From the NCBI GenBank assembly GCA_021397835.1, contig JAJFZO010000724.1, positions 2,083,001-2,147,000 of the forward strand: a stretch of 64,000 bases of DNA, written 5' to 3'. Shown one piece after another: positions 49,188-61,397 of the stretch (the stretch's first letter is position 1; every line of letters begins with the position of its first letter). This DNA comes from Moringa oleifera. Taxonomy: Eukaryota; Streptophyta; Magnoliopsida; Brassicales; Moringaceae. Position numbers and translations under genes: made by a program. Below the pieces are notes generated by a model that was not told where the DNA came from, searched no databases, and worked only from the letters and a program-made list of their open reading frames with translations.

Positions 49188-52100
49188 TGTTTTCAAGAAA
49201 ACTCCTAAGAACCAAAGTTTTCTACTATAAGAGTTTAAGAAGAAAATTTTCATTCTAAAACTTTTTCCTGCAAAAATAATATTCTTCTATTTCATTTATT
49301 CTTTACTTCTTTATAGTCAAGGGAGATGACATATTTTTTAATGGAATCTACAAAAAGCGAAAAAGAATAAATGACCAATGAGCAAAAAGATGTGTGATGT
49401 GTTCTAATGATATTCTAAGAGCTTTTATAGAATATTCTAAGGAGTTTTAGTGTAAGCTCGAAGGCTTGATGTGATTTCCAATTTTACTTAAAAGGACCCG
49501 ATCTGAAGAGCTAAAGTCATGCAGTTCCAAAAGCCTCGTTCACATTATGATCGGGTTTTGATTCAAATTAGGTATATCTGGGCACAAGTCTATCTCAGAT
49601 TAAGATGGGAATTTAGGATGGCTCGGGTAAGTCTCACGTCTCGACCTAGAATGAGCTTAGATTGAGATGTAACTTTAGATAGAGTCATTATTATACAGGA
49701 ACATCATTTCAGCAAACTATCCCACTTCTTATCATTTTAATGCCTTTGAATATTTAGTGTCACATGATTACTTGGTATTAGAAGTGTAATTCTCAAACCA
49801 CGCATTTGATGTCTTTTTATCATCTTTCTTTTTTTAAAATTTTCCTCTTCTGACCTTAACCTTTTCCTTTCGTCATCTCACATTTTTTGTCTTCTTTTCT
49901 TAAGTAGATTTTAAACTCTTTTCTGTTTATTTCCTTTTTATATTCTCAAATTTCTTGATCCTATTGTCTCTCTCCTTTCTCTTTCTCTTTATCTCTCTTT
50001 GTAAATTCCAAATTGTTAGTCTCTCATCAGACTGCCTGTTATCATCTCTTTTTTCTCAGGTAATTCTTCCCTTGGAGAGTTCTTTTAGTCTGTTCTTGTT
50101 CACATTTTTTGGGGTTAGTATAGGTGAATTCATCTATCTTTTCTGTTGAGGATTTATAAATAATTAGGAATAAGTATCTCATCCTAAACTATGTAAGGTT
50201 AAAGTCCTAAATAAGGATGACCGACCATGGACTCATTATCCTGGTTGGGTTTGCGATTTTTACATGAATGAGGGTTCAACAACTACCCGTCATCACTTTT
50301 TCCAAGTTATATGATGTTTTCTATAAATTTCTTCTTCCTAATTAGTACCTATTGCATGGAAATGTATAATAGCTTTCACAACAGCCTATGATAAAATCAA
50401 CTATTCAATTATAATGTTCACTAGATTTTTAAGTCTCAAACACAATTAGAAAAAATATAAGGATAAACATAGCTTCAAGTATTTTAGTCTAAATTCCATT
50501 TTTCTAATAAGAAAGATTTACCCACATCCAATAAAGGATGGAAGAGGAGATTTTTTAAGAAAATAGAAAATGATAAAACAAAACAAACAAATAAAATAAA
50601 AAGGAATGAAAAGCTCAAAAAAGTAAGAAGCAAAAATAATAATAAACAAAATTTTTTAAAGAAATGAAAGTGATAAAAAAATTTTTTAAAAAAAGATAAC
50701 AAGATGAAAACCTAAAACCCAAAAAAGAAAAAAAGGGGTAAGGGGGACACGAGCACCACAAATACGGTGCCTGTGTAAGTTGCAAATGGGCACTTACATG
50801 TAGTAAGAACCCTATTCTGCGGGCTACTTGCATGTAGCACTTGCAATCTGCAGGAAATAGATTGTTTGCATCACGCAGAAGATTTAGGTTGCAACTCAAA
50901 GGTAGAATTGGCCTAAAAATACCTTTTTCTTTGATCAAACAAAAGGAATCTTGTGGAGAGAATTTTATAGAGGTTTATGGAGAGAATTTTAGGAGAATTT
51001 TTTGGGGAAAGTTTTAAGAATATTTTGACAGAGTTATTGAAATGTGCATAGTAGTTTTTTAAAGAAACACTTACCAAAAGAATCTCTTAAATTTTTTATA
51101 TTTTTATGGATGAAATTATGCTAAAAAAATAAATGAATTTTAATATCTAATTACATCTTTAAAAAATGATGGTGGCACTTTTTTTTAATAAAAAAAAACA
51201 CTTTTTAAGAGAAAATCAGTCAAAAACATTTGTGAAGTCACTTCAAGAATTTAACCTCTAATTGAAAACCGGTTGTGACAGATGTAAACCTTAACTTTTA
51301 ACAAATTGTATGCTCCTAATACCAAATTTGAGGATGACTTAGAAATAGCTGCTACTTATGTAGAATGATTCAAGACACTTAAAGAACAAAGCCGAGACTC
51401 ATAGCATCAAACCTTAGTACCTTTCTAATGAAGCCACAAACAAAGTCCATAGAATTGTCTTAATATATCCGCTTAAAGAAGGATTGGGATTAGTTGGCCG
51501 AAATTGGAAACCAAATGAGATTGACTCATGATATAAAGGTAGTCAGTTGAGATCTCGAGAGCTGGGAAAAATCGAATGAAGATTAGAAGACACTAAAGGG
51601 AGCTCTGATGACACTAAGACCTCCACATCATAGGAAATTTAATTTTCTAAAGATAACAATGGGTTTAGCGGATCCATCAATACAAGGACTCATTCAACCA
51701 AGTTTGGAAACTTTATGTCTTAGTCTTTTTCATTTTTTTAGGAGTAAGATCTATGCATCTGTATATTTGTAAGTCCTTTTTCTATCTAAGTACGGGTTAA
51801 TACTTATCCATTTTTCTGTTATGCTTGCAAATTTTGATCTAGGTATGGCTAATCCTAACAATAGGTTTCAAATGATGAGGACATAGCTAGGGTTTCTCAA
51901 GGTCAGATCACGAGCCTAGTAGATCTAGTCTCTAACTTAGCAGCTTAGTCTTCAAGTTTTACATGAAATGAGCTACTAATAAGAGTCACAAAGAGCTCAT
52001 CAAGAAAAAAGCTATCAAAGTTACAAAGTAATGCTCTGCGCAAGAAGTGAATGTAATTGCATATCACACCACGAGTCATCCTGAAGTTAAGGGAAGTGTT

Positions 52101-54474
52101 GATACTTTAGGTGTACCACTTCCCAAGCTCTTCATTTACCTAAGATTGATAAATTTATCCTGAGGTGGTAGATGAGGAATGAAGACATGGTAGATGATGC
52201 CATTGTGATATTGGCAATAATTAATTCAAAACTTCATTCTACCCTAAGATTGATACACCATATGAACCAAATGAATAAGCTTTAAGCATAGATCAACAAA
52301 CTATCTTTGGACTCAGTTAAAAAAGAGAAACTATTAATCGAGAAAGAGACAAAGCTAGCCTAAACTTGGGTAACCTTCGATCAGCAGGTCAAGATAGTAC
52401 ATCAAGACTTGGCGGCACACCATTTGGCTGATGTGACTTAAGCCATAGAAGTCATAATTCATGATTACCTAATATAGTGCTAAGTATAACAATCAACTGG
52501 CCAAGGATTCGGCCTTCGAGCTAAAGTTAAAAAGGATGTTTAGATCAGGAATCTTGATTTCAGCTTCACACTTATCGACATTGACTTAGTCCTCTAACTC
52601 TTTCCTTTTTTAATGTTTTTGCAATCGTCCTTGCTCGTGATATGCCAATGTTAGAAGATCCAACCAATCTTATTGTCATATTTGTGTCTGATGTTCTCGA
52701 TGTCGTTGTTTGTTGCCATTCTCAATATGGTCCTTGATGATGTCATTGCCCAAGTTCTTCACGTTGCTACAAATGAGATTACTCCTACTTTGGATAACTG
52801 ATCCTGTTTAATTTTGATATTTGAGTTGATTGTTTGTTTTCGTTGATTTTCTAATTTGTCCAATACATTTTTAAATATTTAGGACGTTTTATTTGTAACA
52901 ACCTTAATTTTATATTGTATTTGCATTCGATCATGTTTTATTATGTTTTTTTATACTTCTTTATGCAAAAGTATATCCCAAAATGCTTAACAATCAACCT
53001 AAAAAAATGTTAGGAATCTATAGGACATTAGTATTAATATTTTGTCTCTTTATATAATTTCGTAGCAATCAAAATACAATCATGTTTACACTGACTTGGA
53101 TAATATATGATGAACTATATCTTCAATTTTTTAAAAACAGTTCGATGAAAAATTAAAATCATCTAAAATATAACAATGAATTTTAATTTTTTTTCACCAA
53201 ATGATAATTATAAATAAAACCATAACAATTCTTCAATCACATTGTCATAGTGGCATTATTTGATGTTCAAAAAAGATATTTTTTTTCGTGAATTTCTTTT
53301 TTTATCATAGAAAATAATATTTATAACAACAAAGCCAACATGAAGAGTTTCAAATATTCTCTTTTACAATTCCTAATTATTATTTATATAATCAACGAAC
53401 TTTTTCTTTTTAAAAAAAGCTCCCATCAACTATTTGAAGTCCATAAATGGTGAGTTAAACAAATTTTGTTTATCTATTTTAACTTTTAATTTTCAGGTAA
53501 AAATACGGTTTTATATCTTTTTGACATTAATAAAATTACATCTTTTATATTGAGAATTTAGTTTCCCTTTGAATTATTCCATTTAAATCATATTTTTTTA
53601 CAAAAATAAATTATTATCATACTCTAGTAATGTATATGTATAACTTATCAAGAATATGCACGTGATTTATCGAATGAAAATGTTAAATTATTAAACTGAT
53701 TTTTATTTAATTGCAAAAATCTTTTAAATTTTTATAGGATAAATGTCATTTAAAACCTTAAATTTTACCCTCTCTCTCCAATCAAACTTTTACTTTTAAA
53801 AAGTATCCAAACAAGCCTTAGTATTTTAATTTTGTTAAAATTGAACCTCGTTGAAAAATTTAAATATTAAAAATATTCAAATTAGAGAGATTTTACAACG
53901 AATTTTGACTTATAATTTTTTATGGATGTAATAAAATATTTAAGCTATCATTATAAAAAAATTCAAAAATTTTTAAGAACTAAAATATTTTTCTTAAAAA
54001 ATATACCATCAAAAATTTAAAAAATTCATAAAAAATAGTGAATTAGTTAAAAAAAATTTTCAAATTTGAGAAATAATATTAAAATAAAGTGTCAAATCTA
54101 TTTGATAAGTTTTTAATCATTTTTGACAAGGAAAAGCTTATTAATTTTTTATAATTATTTTGAGTCAGGTTTAATTTGGACAAAATCAACAAATTAGGGT
54201 CTGTTTGGATACATTTCGAAAGTCAATGTTTGATTGGAGAGAAAGCGTTAAACTCAAGGTTTTAAATGATATTTACCCATTTTTATAATATTTATTTATT
54301 TTAACAACTTTTGTCTTTTTTTACTTAATTATATTTTAAGTAAATTATAAATTAAAAAATTATCACATGTTTTATATTTTGCTTTTAATTGATGTTTCAT
54401 CATCATTATGCGATTTATTTGTATCGATATAGCTACTGCCAGTGCTTCTGCTAGCATTGCCATTTACTATTATG
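49188..54474 (+). repeat. Spacer R2, paralogous to R1
   Basis: Colinear with 36,931-41,100. Two segments are present only here: about 50,537-51,285, and the MULE-type MITE at 53,737-54,278. Frames are more broken than in R1. No gene is supported; the minus-strand frames at 50,484-50,938 lie inside the R2-specific insertion and are not accepted. Confidence 0.6.
53737..54278. mobile_element. Non-autonomous Mutator-like MITE, 542 bp, with 9-bp target duplication
   Basis: Long terminal inverted repeats, over 100 bp: the left end reads GGATAAATGTCATTTAAAAC and the reverse complement of the right end reads GGGTAAATATCATTTAAAAC, and both continue with CTCTCCAATCAAAC and GTATCCAAACA. ATTTTTATA flanks it exactly on both sides (53,728-53,736 and 54,279-54,287). 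Nine-base duplications are the Mutator hallmark. Spacer R1 has a single, uninterrupted copy of the site at about 40,994-41,003. No coding capacity. Confidence 0.88.
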
Positions 54475-55238
54475 GCATGTTTGGTTCGTAAAATAGAATA
54501 GAGAATGAGTAGAATAGATATTCTTTGAGAATAGAAAAGAGAAGAAATAAAAAAGAATAAGTATTATTATGGTTGATTTATTGGAATTGAATAGAGTATG
54601 AATTCATTTTCATGTGTTTGGTTCATCAAAGAATAAGGTAGGAAAGCAATTGAAATAAATTTAAAAGACTAGTATACCCTTCAACTAAATTAATTATAAT
54701 TTAATTAATTTTTATTAAAATAAAATTTTTATTTTTAAATATTAATATTATAAAATTAAAATTAATTAATATTTTAATAATAGTAATATTTTTTATTTTT
54801 TTGATAAATTATTTAAAAAATAAAAAATATTATTATAAAAATAATACTAACTAAATAATGTGTTAATAATTATTTTTTATTTTTAAATATTAATATTATA
54901 AAATAAATATTAATGTTAATTAATATTATAATAATAACTATATTTTAATTTTTTAATAAATTATTTAAAAAATAAAAAATAAAGTTATTATATATATATA
55001 TGATAGTCATTTAAAAATTTTATCAAGGATATGTTGAGAATAGAAAAATATAATAATTTTTTATTTTTATGGAATAACTATTCCTTAGATTCACTTTAAA
55101 ATAGCTATTCTGGGTTTTTAAAAAATAAAAATTTTTCAAAAAATTATAATTTTTTGATAAAAATAAATCAATTATTAAAAAAATAATTTTATACGAAATA
55201 AAATAAAAAAAATTGATATTTATGCGAACCAAATATGC
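54475..55238. mobile_element. Probable MITE with TTTGGTTCG-type ends
   Basis: Left end GCATGTTTGGTTCG (from 54,475); the reverse complement of the right end reads GCATATTTGGTTCG (ending 55,238). The interior is extremely AT-rich with runs such as TTTTTTAATAAATTATTTAA. Ends of this kind are seen in plant PIF/Harbinger- and hAT-type MITEs. The target duplication is not clear (TATTAT against GTATTG), so the superfamily is left open. Confidence 0.55.
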
Positions 55239-55589
55239 TGGTATTGATCAGCTTTCATGTGGAGCTGTAGAGATTAGTAAGCTATTATCATTGCCAGCAG
55301 CTCACCGTTGACTTTTCCAAAGTACTGAAACGAATCAAGCTTCAAAGTGCAACTAAATTCAAGAAACAAATTAAACAAATTAGAAATTAGACCGAAATAA
55401 TCAAACCCATGAATTTTTTACCATTTGGTCTATATTTTTATTTCTACGAATTCTGTTTATTTATATACATATATGTTATTTTGATACAAAATATTGATTA
55501 TTAATTAGTGGAATTGATCCAATACAAAATATTTATTAATAAAAACTAATTAAAGTTTTACTAAAGTATGATAAAAGTAATTTAAACTT

Positions 55590-56241
55590 AACAAAATGCA
55601 GTGTTGCAGCCAAAAGGATCCGATCTTACATCTTCTTCATATATAAGAACTATAGATTTGAGCACAACTTAATTAATTATAAAAGAAGCTTATCCACATC
55701 AGTCCATAAATGAGATAAACACAGAAATTTTAAATAGCCCTAATCTCAAAGAATCATATGATCACTAGGTGAAGTTGAAAAAAGAACTCAAGAATCCTAG
55801 CCAGAGGTACCCATGGGAAATCCATATCCCTGGAAAGCAGAGCCCAACAATCCAACTGCTTCCTCCTTTCAAATAATAAACCATACTAGGTAGATAGGGT
55901 CTTAATATAAAAGACAGACTCTTAATATAAAACTGTATCATCAGTCTCAATGTGTCGTATCTGAAATTATAACATATAGAGATGTTACCATTACTTTCAC
56001 GTTGCATGGGTGATTGTGATTGGCATGATCCCGATAACCTTGCTTAGCTGGCACTTGCATGGATCATATCCATTACAAAAATTTCAAATTTTAATCACGT
56101 GCTCATAACTACTATTCTTATTAGCATTGTGACTATAATAAAATAGGAAATTAAGAAGTACCCATTACTTGGTTAAGTCTATAAATTGAAGTGTGTATGC
56201 ATTCAGTCTAACCAACAACGAGACTAGCTAGAAGAGAAACA
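55590..56241 (+). promoter_or_regulatory. Promoter region of Kunitz gene C
   Basis: TATAAAT at 56,180-56,186, 62 bases before the ATG. Unlike A, the upstream RY motif is broken (CTTGCATG at about 56,053) and the proximal one reads GTATGCAT. It has a perfect G-box, CACGTG, at 56,096-56,101, where A and B have CATGTG. G-boxes bind bZIP/bHLH factors (established knowledge). A different expression pattern from A is inferred. Confidence 0.65.
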
Positions 56242-56880
56242 ATGAAGACTACATTGTTAACACTCTCTTTCCTTGTTTTCGCCTTCATAGCAAAGCCATC
56301 AGTTGGAGCTTCAACTGATGCTGTGCTTGACATTGAAGGAGAACCCCTTCGCACTGGAGTTGATTATTACATTGTTTCAGCTATTACGGGTGGCGGCGGA
56401 GGCGGTTTAACTCTAGCAGAGACAGGAAACCAAACTTGTCCACTCAGTGTTGTGCAAGAGCCTCTTGATGTATACTACGGTCTACCATTAACATTTTCTC
56501 CTGTGGAAGCAGGCGATGGTATTATCCGGGAATCCGTGGACCTCAACATCAAGTTTGATGTCCATGTTGGTTGCAACAAATCAACTGTGTGGAAGATCGA
56601 CAATTATGATAGTGTAACGGGACAATGGTTCGTGAGTATTGGTGGAGTTGAAGGTAATCCAGGTCATGAAACTCTCATGAATTGGTTTAAGGTAGAGAAG
56701 TCTGTGTTATTAAATTCCTACAAGCTCGTTTTCAACCCTTCAGTTTGTGCTTCATGCATAGCTCCTCACAGCGACCTGGGAATTTATTTTGAAAATAAAG
56801 TCAGGCGTTTGGCTCTGCGTAAGAAACCATTTCAAGTTGTTTTTATCAAAACCCTGAATTTACCGATCCAAAAAGCCTAA
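56242..56880 (+). CDS. Kunitz-type (STI family) inhibitor / seed albumin, copy C
   Basis: Single exon, 212 codons, intact. Signal peptide residues 1-23 (ending PSVGA), Kunitz signature VLDIEGEPL at 28-36, cysteines 66, 111, 169 and 172, sequons N63 and N112, and Glu at position 89 in the SPVE reactive-loop equivalent. It differs from copy A at 20 residues, clustered in the exposed segments 49-78 and the C-terminal 45 residues. Changes such as A-to-C R49T, K60E, R62G, Q108H, G186K and E195K make charge the main variable, as expected if target contacts differ. Secreted or vacuolar in family members. A polyadenylation signal follows at 57,002. Start fixed by homology with A and by the lack of an upstream in-frame Met. 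Confidence 0.94.
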   Translation: MKTTLLTLSFLVFAFIAKPSVGASTDAVLDIEGEPLRTGVDYYIVSAITGGGGGGLTLAETGNQTCPLSVVQEPLDVYYGLPLTFSPVEAGDGIIRESVDLNIKFDVHVGCNKSTVWKIDNYDSVTGQWFVSIGGVEGNPGHETLMNWFKVEKSVLLNSYKLVFNPSVCASCIAPHSDLGIYFENKVRRLALRKKPFQVVFIKTLNLPIQKA

Positions 56881-57001
56881 ATGTGGTACCTTGCTTCACT
56901 AGCTATCCTATGTATGTGAAGTTCAAATAATGTAAAATGTGGTATTATATAATGTATCACTAATGATCCTCCGTATGAGAAGCTTATGGATCATGTACTG
57001 A

Positions 57002-57007
57002 AATAAA
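57002..57007 (+). terminator. Polyadenylation signal of Kunitz gene C
   Basis: AATAAA, 122 bases after the stop, in a block nearly identical to that after gene A. Confidence 0.6.
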
Positions 57008-59935
57008 GATTTAGTTGAGTGCTTCTGCTTTGTTAACATTGTCTACAATGCTTTTGAAAATTTCAACATAATATTGTTGATCGAATTCTTGGTTTCAAAA
57101 TAGATCAGACATCCTTCTGATAAGCAGAACCATCGCAAAATTAGATGAAAGATTGTTAAAAGTTTGGTAGTTAGACTTGATTAAATGATTTTAGTGGTAT
57201 GGGATGGACAATAAATGCTATGGGAAAAAGAAAAACTAAACTGGAAGCCATGGTTTTTGTAGTGTGTTTCCTGGAAGATAGATGACAAAAACCAAGATTT
57301 TGGCTGATTTTTAAGGGCTACCTTTCGTCGTCCGTTCCTTGAGGAACGACAACTAATTAAAAGTCAGAGACTTTTTTTTATTAAATTAGTCTGAACCGAC
57401 AATTAATACTGCTGCGCAATGGATAGACTTCTTTCCTATTTCAAGCCCTAAGTTCCAAAAATCATTTTCTCTCTCTTGCAATGAATTTTCCAAATTTTCA
57501 ATTTTCACTGTTTTACTGGATTTTTGTGGCAACATGCTTCCACTCATTCCTTATTTACTTTCAAGCATTTTTTTAAAAGAAAAACACCTCATCATTCATT
57601 GCTTTAGTTTGATTTTTATATTTTTTTTTCAACTCACTTTCTCTTTTTATATTACTTTACTTCTCATTAATAGTTTCTTTGTATTAAGCATATAATTCAT
57701 TGCATAAGTTTGATTTAATCATTGAATGTTTGCTTTTTTAGATTTTATGTAATTTTTAATTTTTTTACAATCTTTGTTATCACTTTTGGGGTCGAACTTC
57801 TGAAGCCAGCTAAAAGTTTTCTTTTTATGATTTTTTAAAAAATTAAAAAATTAAAAAATCACAATTAATCCTTTTTATTATGTAATTGGACACTAAATTT
57901 GCTTATTTTTCAAAATCAATCAAGTGATTAACAAAAATAAATAAAAACAAGATTTAATTGAATTTTTGAAATAAAAAAAGATAAGTTTGAGAGTCAGTTA
58001 CACATAAAAAAAAAAAATTAAACACTCCCATGACTCCAGTAATTAGTATCAATTAGAAATAATTATTTTTTGATTTTGAAATCCGTTTGATATTTAAAGT
58101 TGATTTTCAAATACATGATAAAAGAAACTCTTGAGTAACATGTGTGCATGGACAAAAAAAAACGCAAGATCATTTTTGAGAGAATGTAGAAGTTTACATT
58201 GGTCCACCTTTTATTCTCAAGATGGGAAGTTTTTATTATATTTCGAGTGGAAGATGTAAAAGTCTTAACTGGCATTTAATCTTCAAAGTAAGAATTAGGA
58301 TTTCTTTTTATGGTAAATACAAAAATCTCACTATTAATTGATTTTTAAATTTTAAAACACAAAATATTTTCACGAGGTTATAAAAGTTTTATCATTGTAC
58401 CATTTTTAATCTCAAAATATTTTTATAAGAAATATAAAAATCTCGTCATTACTTGACCTTTAAATTTTGAAACACAAGAAAATATTTTCATGAGAGATAT
58501 AAAGGCTTTATTATTGTGCCATTTTTAATCCTAAAACTTTTTCTATGATGTCATGTGCATGTGACCACATATTAGTATTATGCCAAAATAAATGGGAAAA
58601 TTACTTACAAACAAAACAAATGCAATAACTCTCACATTTATAAATCTAAAATCTAGAACATATATAAACAAAGGATGGAGTGATCTTTAGAACATTTAAA
58701 TAAATCCAAAGTTGTAATCCCATTAATTAGGAATAAAATTGCATTTACACCATACAAGCACGTGCATTATTTATATGATCATCTTATTTAGGAATGTGAA
58801 ATTCTCTCTATTAAGACATCTTTATATTCATAAAAGAAATTAGAATGTTTAGTTTTCTTAAGTGATTTTTATTAAGAATTTGACAACCAGATCCTTAGTT
58901 GATTGATCAAATATCAAATCTTTAAATCTCGAAAGCAATAATAATAAAAATAAAAGAAATTAAGCAATCACAAGAACACAAGAGTTATAGTGGTTCACCC
59001 TCACTTGGGAATTACATCCACTTTGCAGCCACTACAGGAAACTTTTCACTATGAAAATAGATTACAAGAAAGATAACTATTTTTTCTTAGCCCTTACTTT
59101 ATTGGAATAAAGCCTTAAAACTCTAACCATTCTTTCTATTTTGATTTACATAGGTAGGAATCCTCTTTTTATATGGTGGAATCCAAGGCTAAAAATAGAT
59201 GTGTTAGAATCTTAAGATACCTTTTTAGATAAGTATATACCCTTTCAGATAAATATATACTGTTTCAGATAAATTTATCTCCATTTTGATTAGAAAGAGT
59301 AGAAATATCTATATTGAGCTACCCTATTCCCTCAAACCCGAATAATATAATAAAAACCGTTTTTCCTTGCGTTTATACCTCAACAAGTTTTTCAGAGTTT
59401 TATGTGGCTAATTAAGCTATAGGATAAACATTTTATTTCTTTGTTTATTCTTCCAACTGATTCATGCATCTCAAAAGAAAACAAAAACAAAAAAAAAAAA
59501 GGTAAACATATAGTAATACATTCATTAGGTAACACATATTTCATTGACAATGAATAATAAACCCCAGTTCTTTAAATCTTAGAAAAAAAATCTGACATTG
59601 GATAAGCATCAAATCTATCTAGGTTTCTTTCTTGAAAACAAGACAGAAGAACATGTCAAGCATGCTTATATTTGCATCATAATCAGTCGACCAATACATT
59701 GCCTCTGTGTTTAGTTATTAACCAACGATTCATACACTAACCAGTTCGGGTAACCGCAAGATGAGAGAAACTAAAAGAGATTGAAAGATAACTAATGATT
59801 TATCCAAATAAACAGTAAAAAAGATAACATATAAAAGCAGAGAAACATGAAAAGAAGCATTACATACAAATCTAGCATTATGATGTAACATGCAAAAAAG
59901 GAGCTAGAAGCTAGGTCATGATGTTGATATCACTT
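57008..59935 (+). repeat. 3' flank of Kunitz unit C
   Basis: Colinear with the flanks of A and B. An extra segment of roughly 500 bp, about 58,821-59,325, is absent from B; it contains TTATAGTGGTTCACCCTCAC and may be a fragment of an LTR or another insertion. The flank ends GGTCATGATGTT, after which gypsy sequence starts. No gene. Confidence 0.65.
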
Positions 59936-61397
59936 TACCTAGACCAAAGGAAGACTCTCAATCAGAAAAGTAAAAGTAAGCTCACTACAATGGAAAACCT
60001 AAGCGTATCAAGAAATAAGCCAGTATGGTTGGTTGATTATTGTTAAAGAAGTTACATAATAAGTTTTTGCTTATAAAAAATTACTGTTAACTATCTTTTT
60101 TCAATACCATGCATGTTAGAAAGAGTACCTTTCATGAATCCTTGGTTTTTTAAACCTAAAGGACGTATCAACTGGTGCTTTCATTACCTTTACTTTCCAC
60201 TCACTATTGTTAAAGCTCTCGCAACTCAATTGGATAGCCACATGTCATCAATTCATAAAACCTTACAACCATATATAGCTACAATGGTTTCTTGACTAGA
60301 AGATTTACGTTCACAGGCATTGAGATCTATGAATCCATCATTAAGGGTTGAAAGTAAAGTGATTTAATTCCAACAGACAACCGATGGCCATTTTGGTAAT
60401 TCAGATTGCTCTCTTGTTTTTCTATTCCCTAAAAATGGAAGTTCTAAAGTTTGATCGAATTGACCATAATAGATGGGTATTTCGATTTAAGAATTCTTTG
60501 AATTTCACTGGATCAATGAATCTTTCCATCTGTAGATTTTCGCCTTCTATTTGAAAGGGCCTGCTTTAGTATGGTTCCAATGGATGAAGGCAAATCATTT
60601 ACTTATTATTTGGAAAGAGTTTTTGTAGAATCTTAAGCTTAGATTCGGGGCTTCCATGTATGAAAATCATCAAGGTAATCTTTCTAAGCTTTCTCAATGT
60701 TCATTGATGGTAGAATTTTAATCAAAATTTGAAGATTTAATGAATAAGATTACGAGCATTTCTGAATAATTATTGATTTTCTTCTTTATTACTAATTGAA
60801 ACCTGTTATTCGCCATGAGCTCTTGTTATCAAAACCTACATCATTGATAGAAACGTTTTGCTCTAGCTCGAGGATATGAAGCTTGTATGGAAGTATCCTT
60901 ATAGGACAATCATACATGGTCCAACTACTTATCCAAATGCAAACCATCCCTACCTTCATCACTTAAATCTACTGCTCCACCATTGTCCATTCCATTCTTT
61001 TTCTTTCACCACCTTTATCAGCCATAAATTCTCAATAAGTTAAACCATCACTAGTGCCATTTTTACTACCCACCCCTAATCTACCTATCCGTCAACTCTC
61101 ACCGATTGAACTTCGTGAAACAAAAGACAAGGATTTTGCGTTATAATTACAAACAAAAATAAAGTACGTCCCATCATTGCCATAGCAAGTTCTCTTATTG
61201 CTCGGATGATGATGTTGGCTATATAGAGGAACTTCCATAAATTGAAAATGAGGCATAAGATGAGGCCTTAGTGATAAGCGATATTTCTAGCCTTAATGCT
61301 TTGTTCGAGCAAGCAAATCCACGTTCACTCCATATGCTTGGTCAAGTTAGCTCTCATAATTTCCAGGAACTGATTGACAGTGGTAGCGCACATTAGT
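59936..61397 (+). pseudogene. Gypsy fragment in permuted order: 3' end, LTR remnant, gag-protease
   Basis: 59,944-60,026 matches the end of the unit A gypsy coding region (GAAGGAAGACTCTCAATCA). 60,027-60,171 is a shortened LTR (TTGGTTGATT to ACGTATCA). Then comes the gag leader with MSSIHKTLQPYIA and gag: FEFHWINESF, GPALVWFQWMKANHLL, RFGASMYENHQGNLSKLSQ, FEDLMNKITSISE and ALARGYEACME, all broken by stops. Next are a lost zinc knuckle, DDDVGYIEELP and SLNALFEQANPRSLHMLGQ, and the protease active site ELIDSGSAH, ending at 61,397, where copia leader sequence begins abruptly. It is the same family as the RT-integrase fragment at 33.7-36.7 kb. Confidence 0.75.

Noticed and set aside
50484..50938. 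Two overlapping minus-strand frames (72 and 107 codons)
   Set aside because: Phe/Leu-rich translation of A-rich DNA within an R2-specific segment; no motif and no counterpart in R1.
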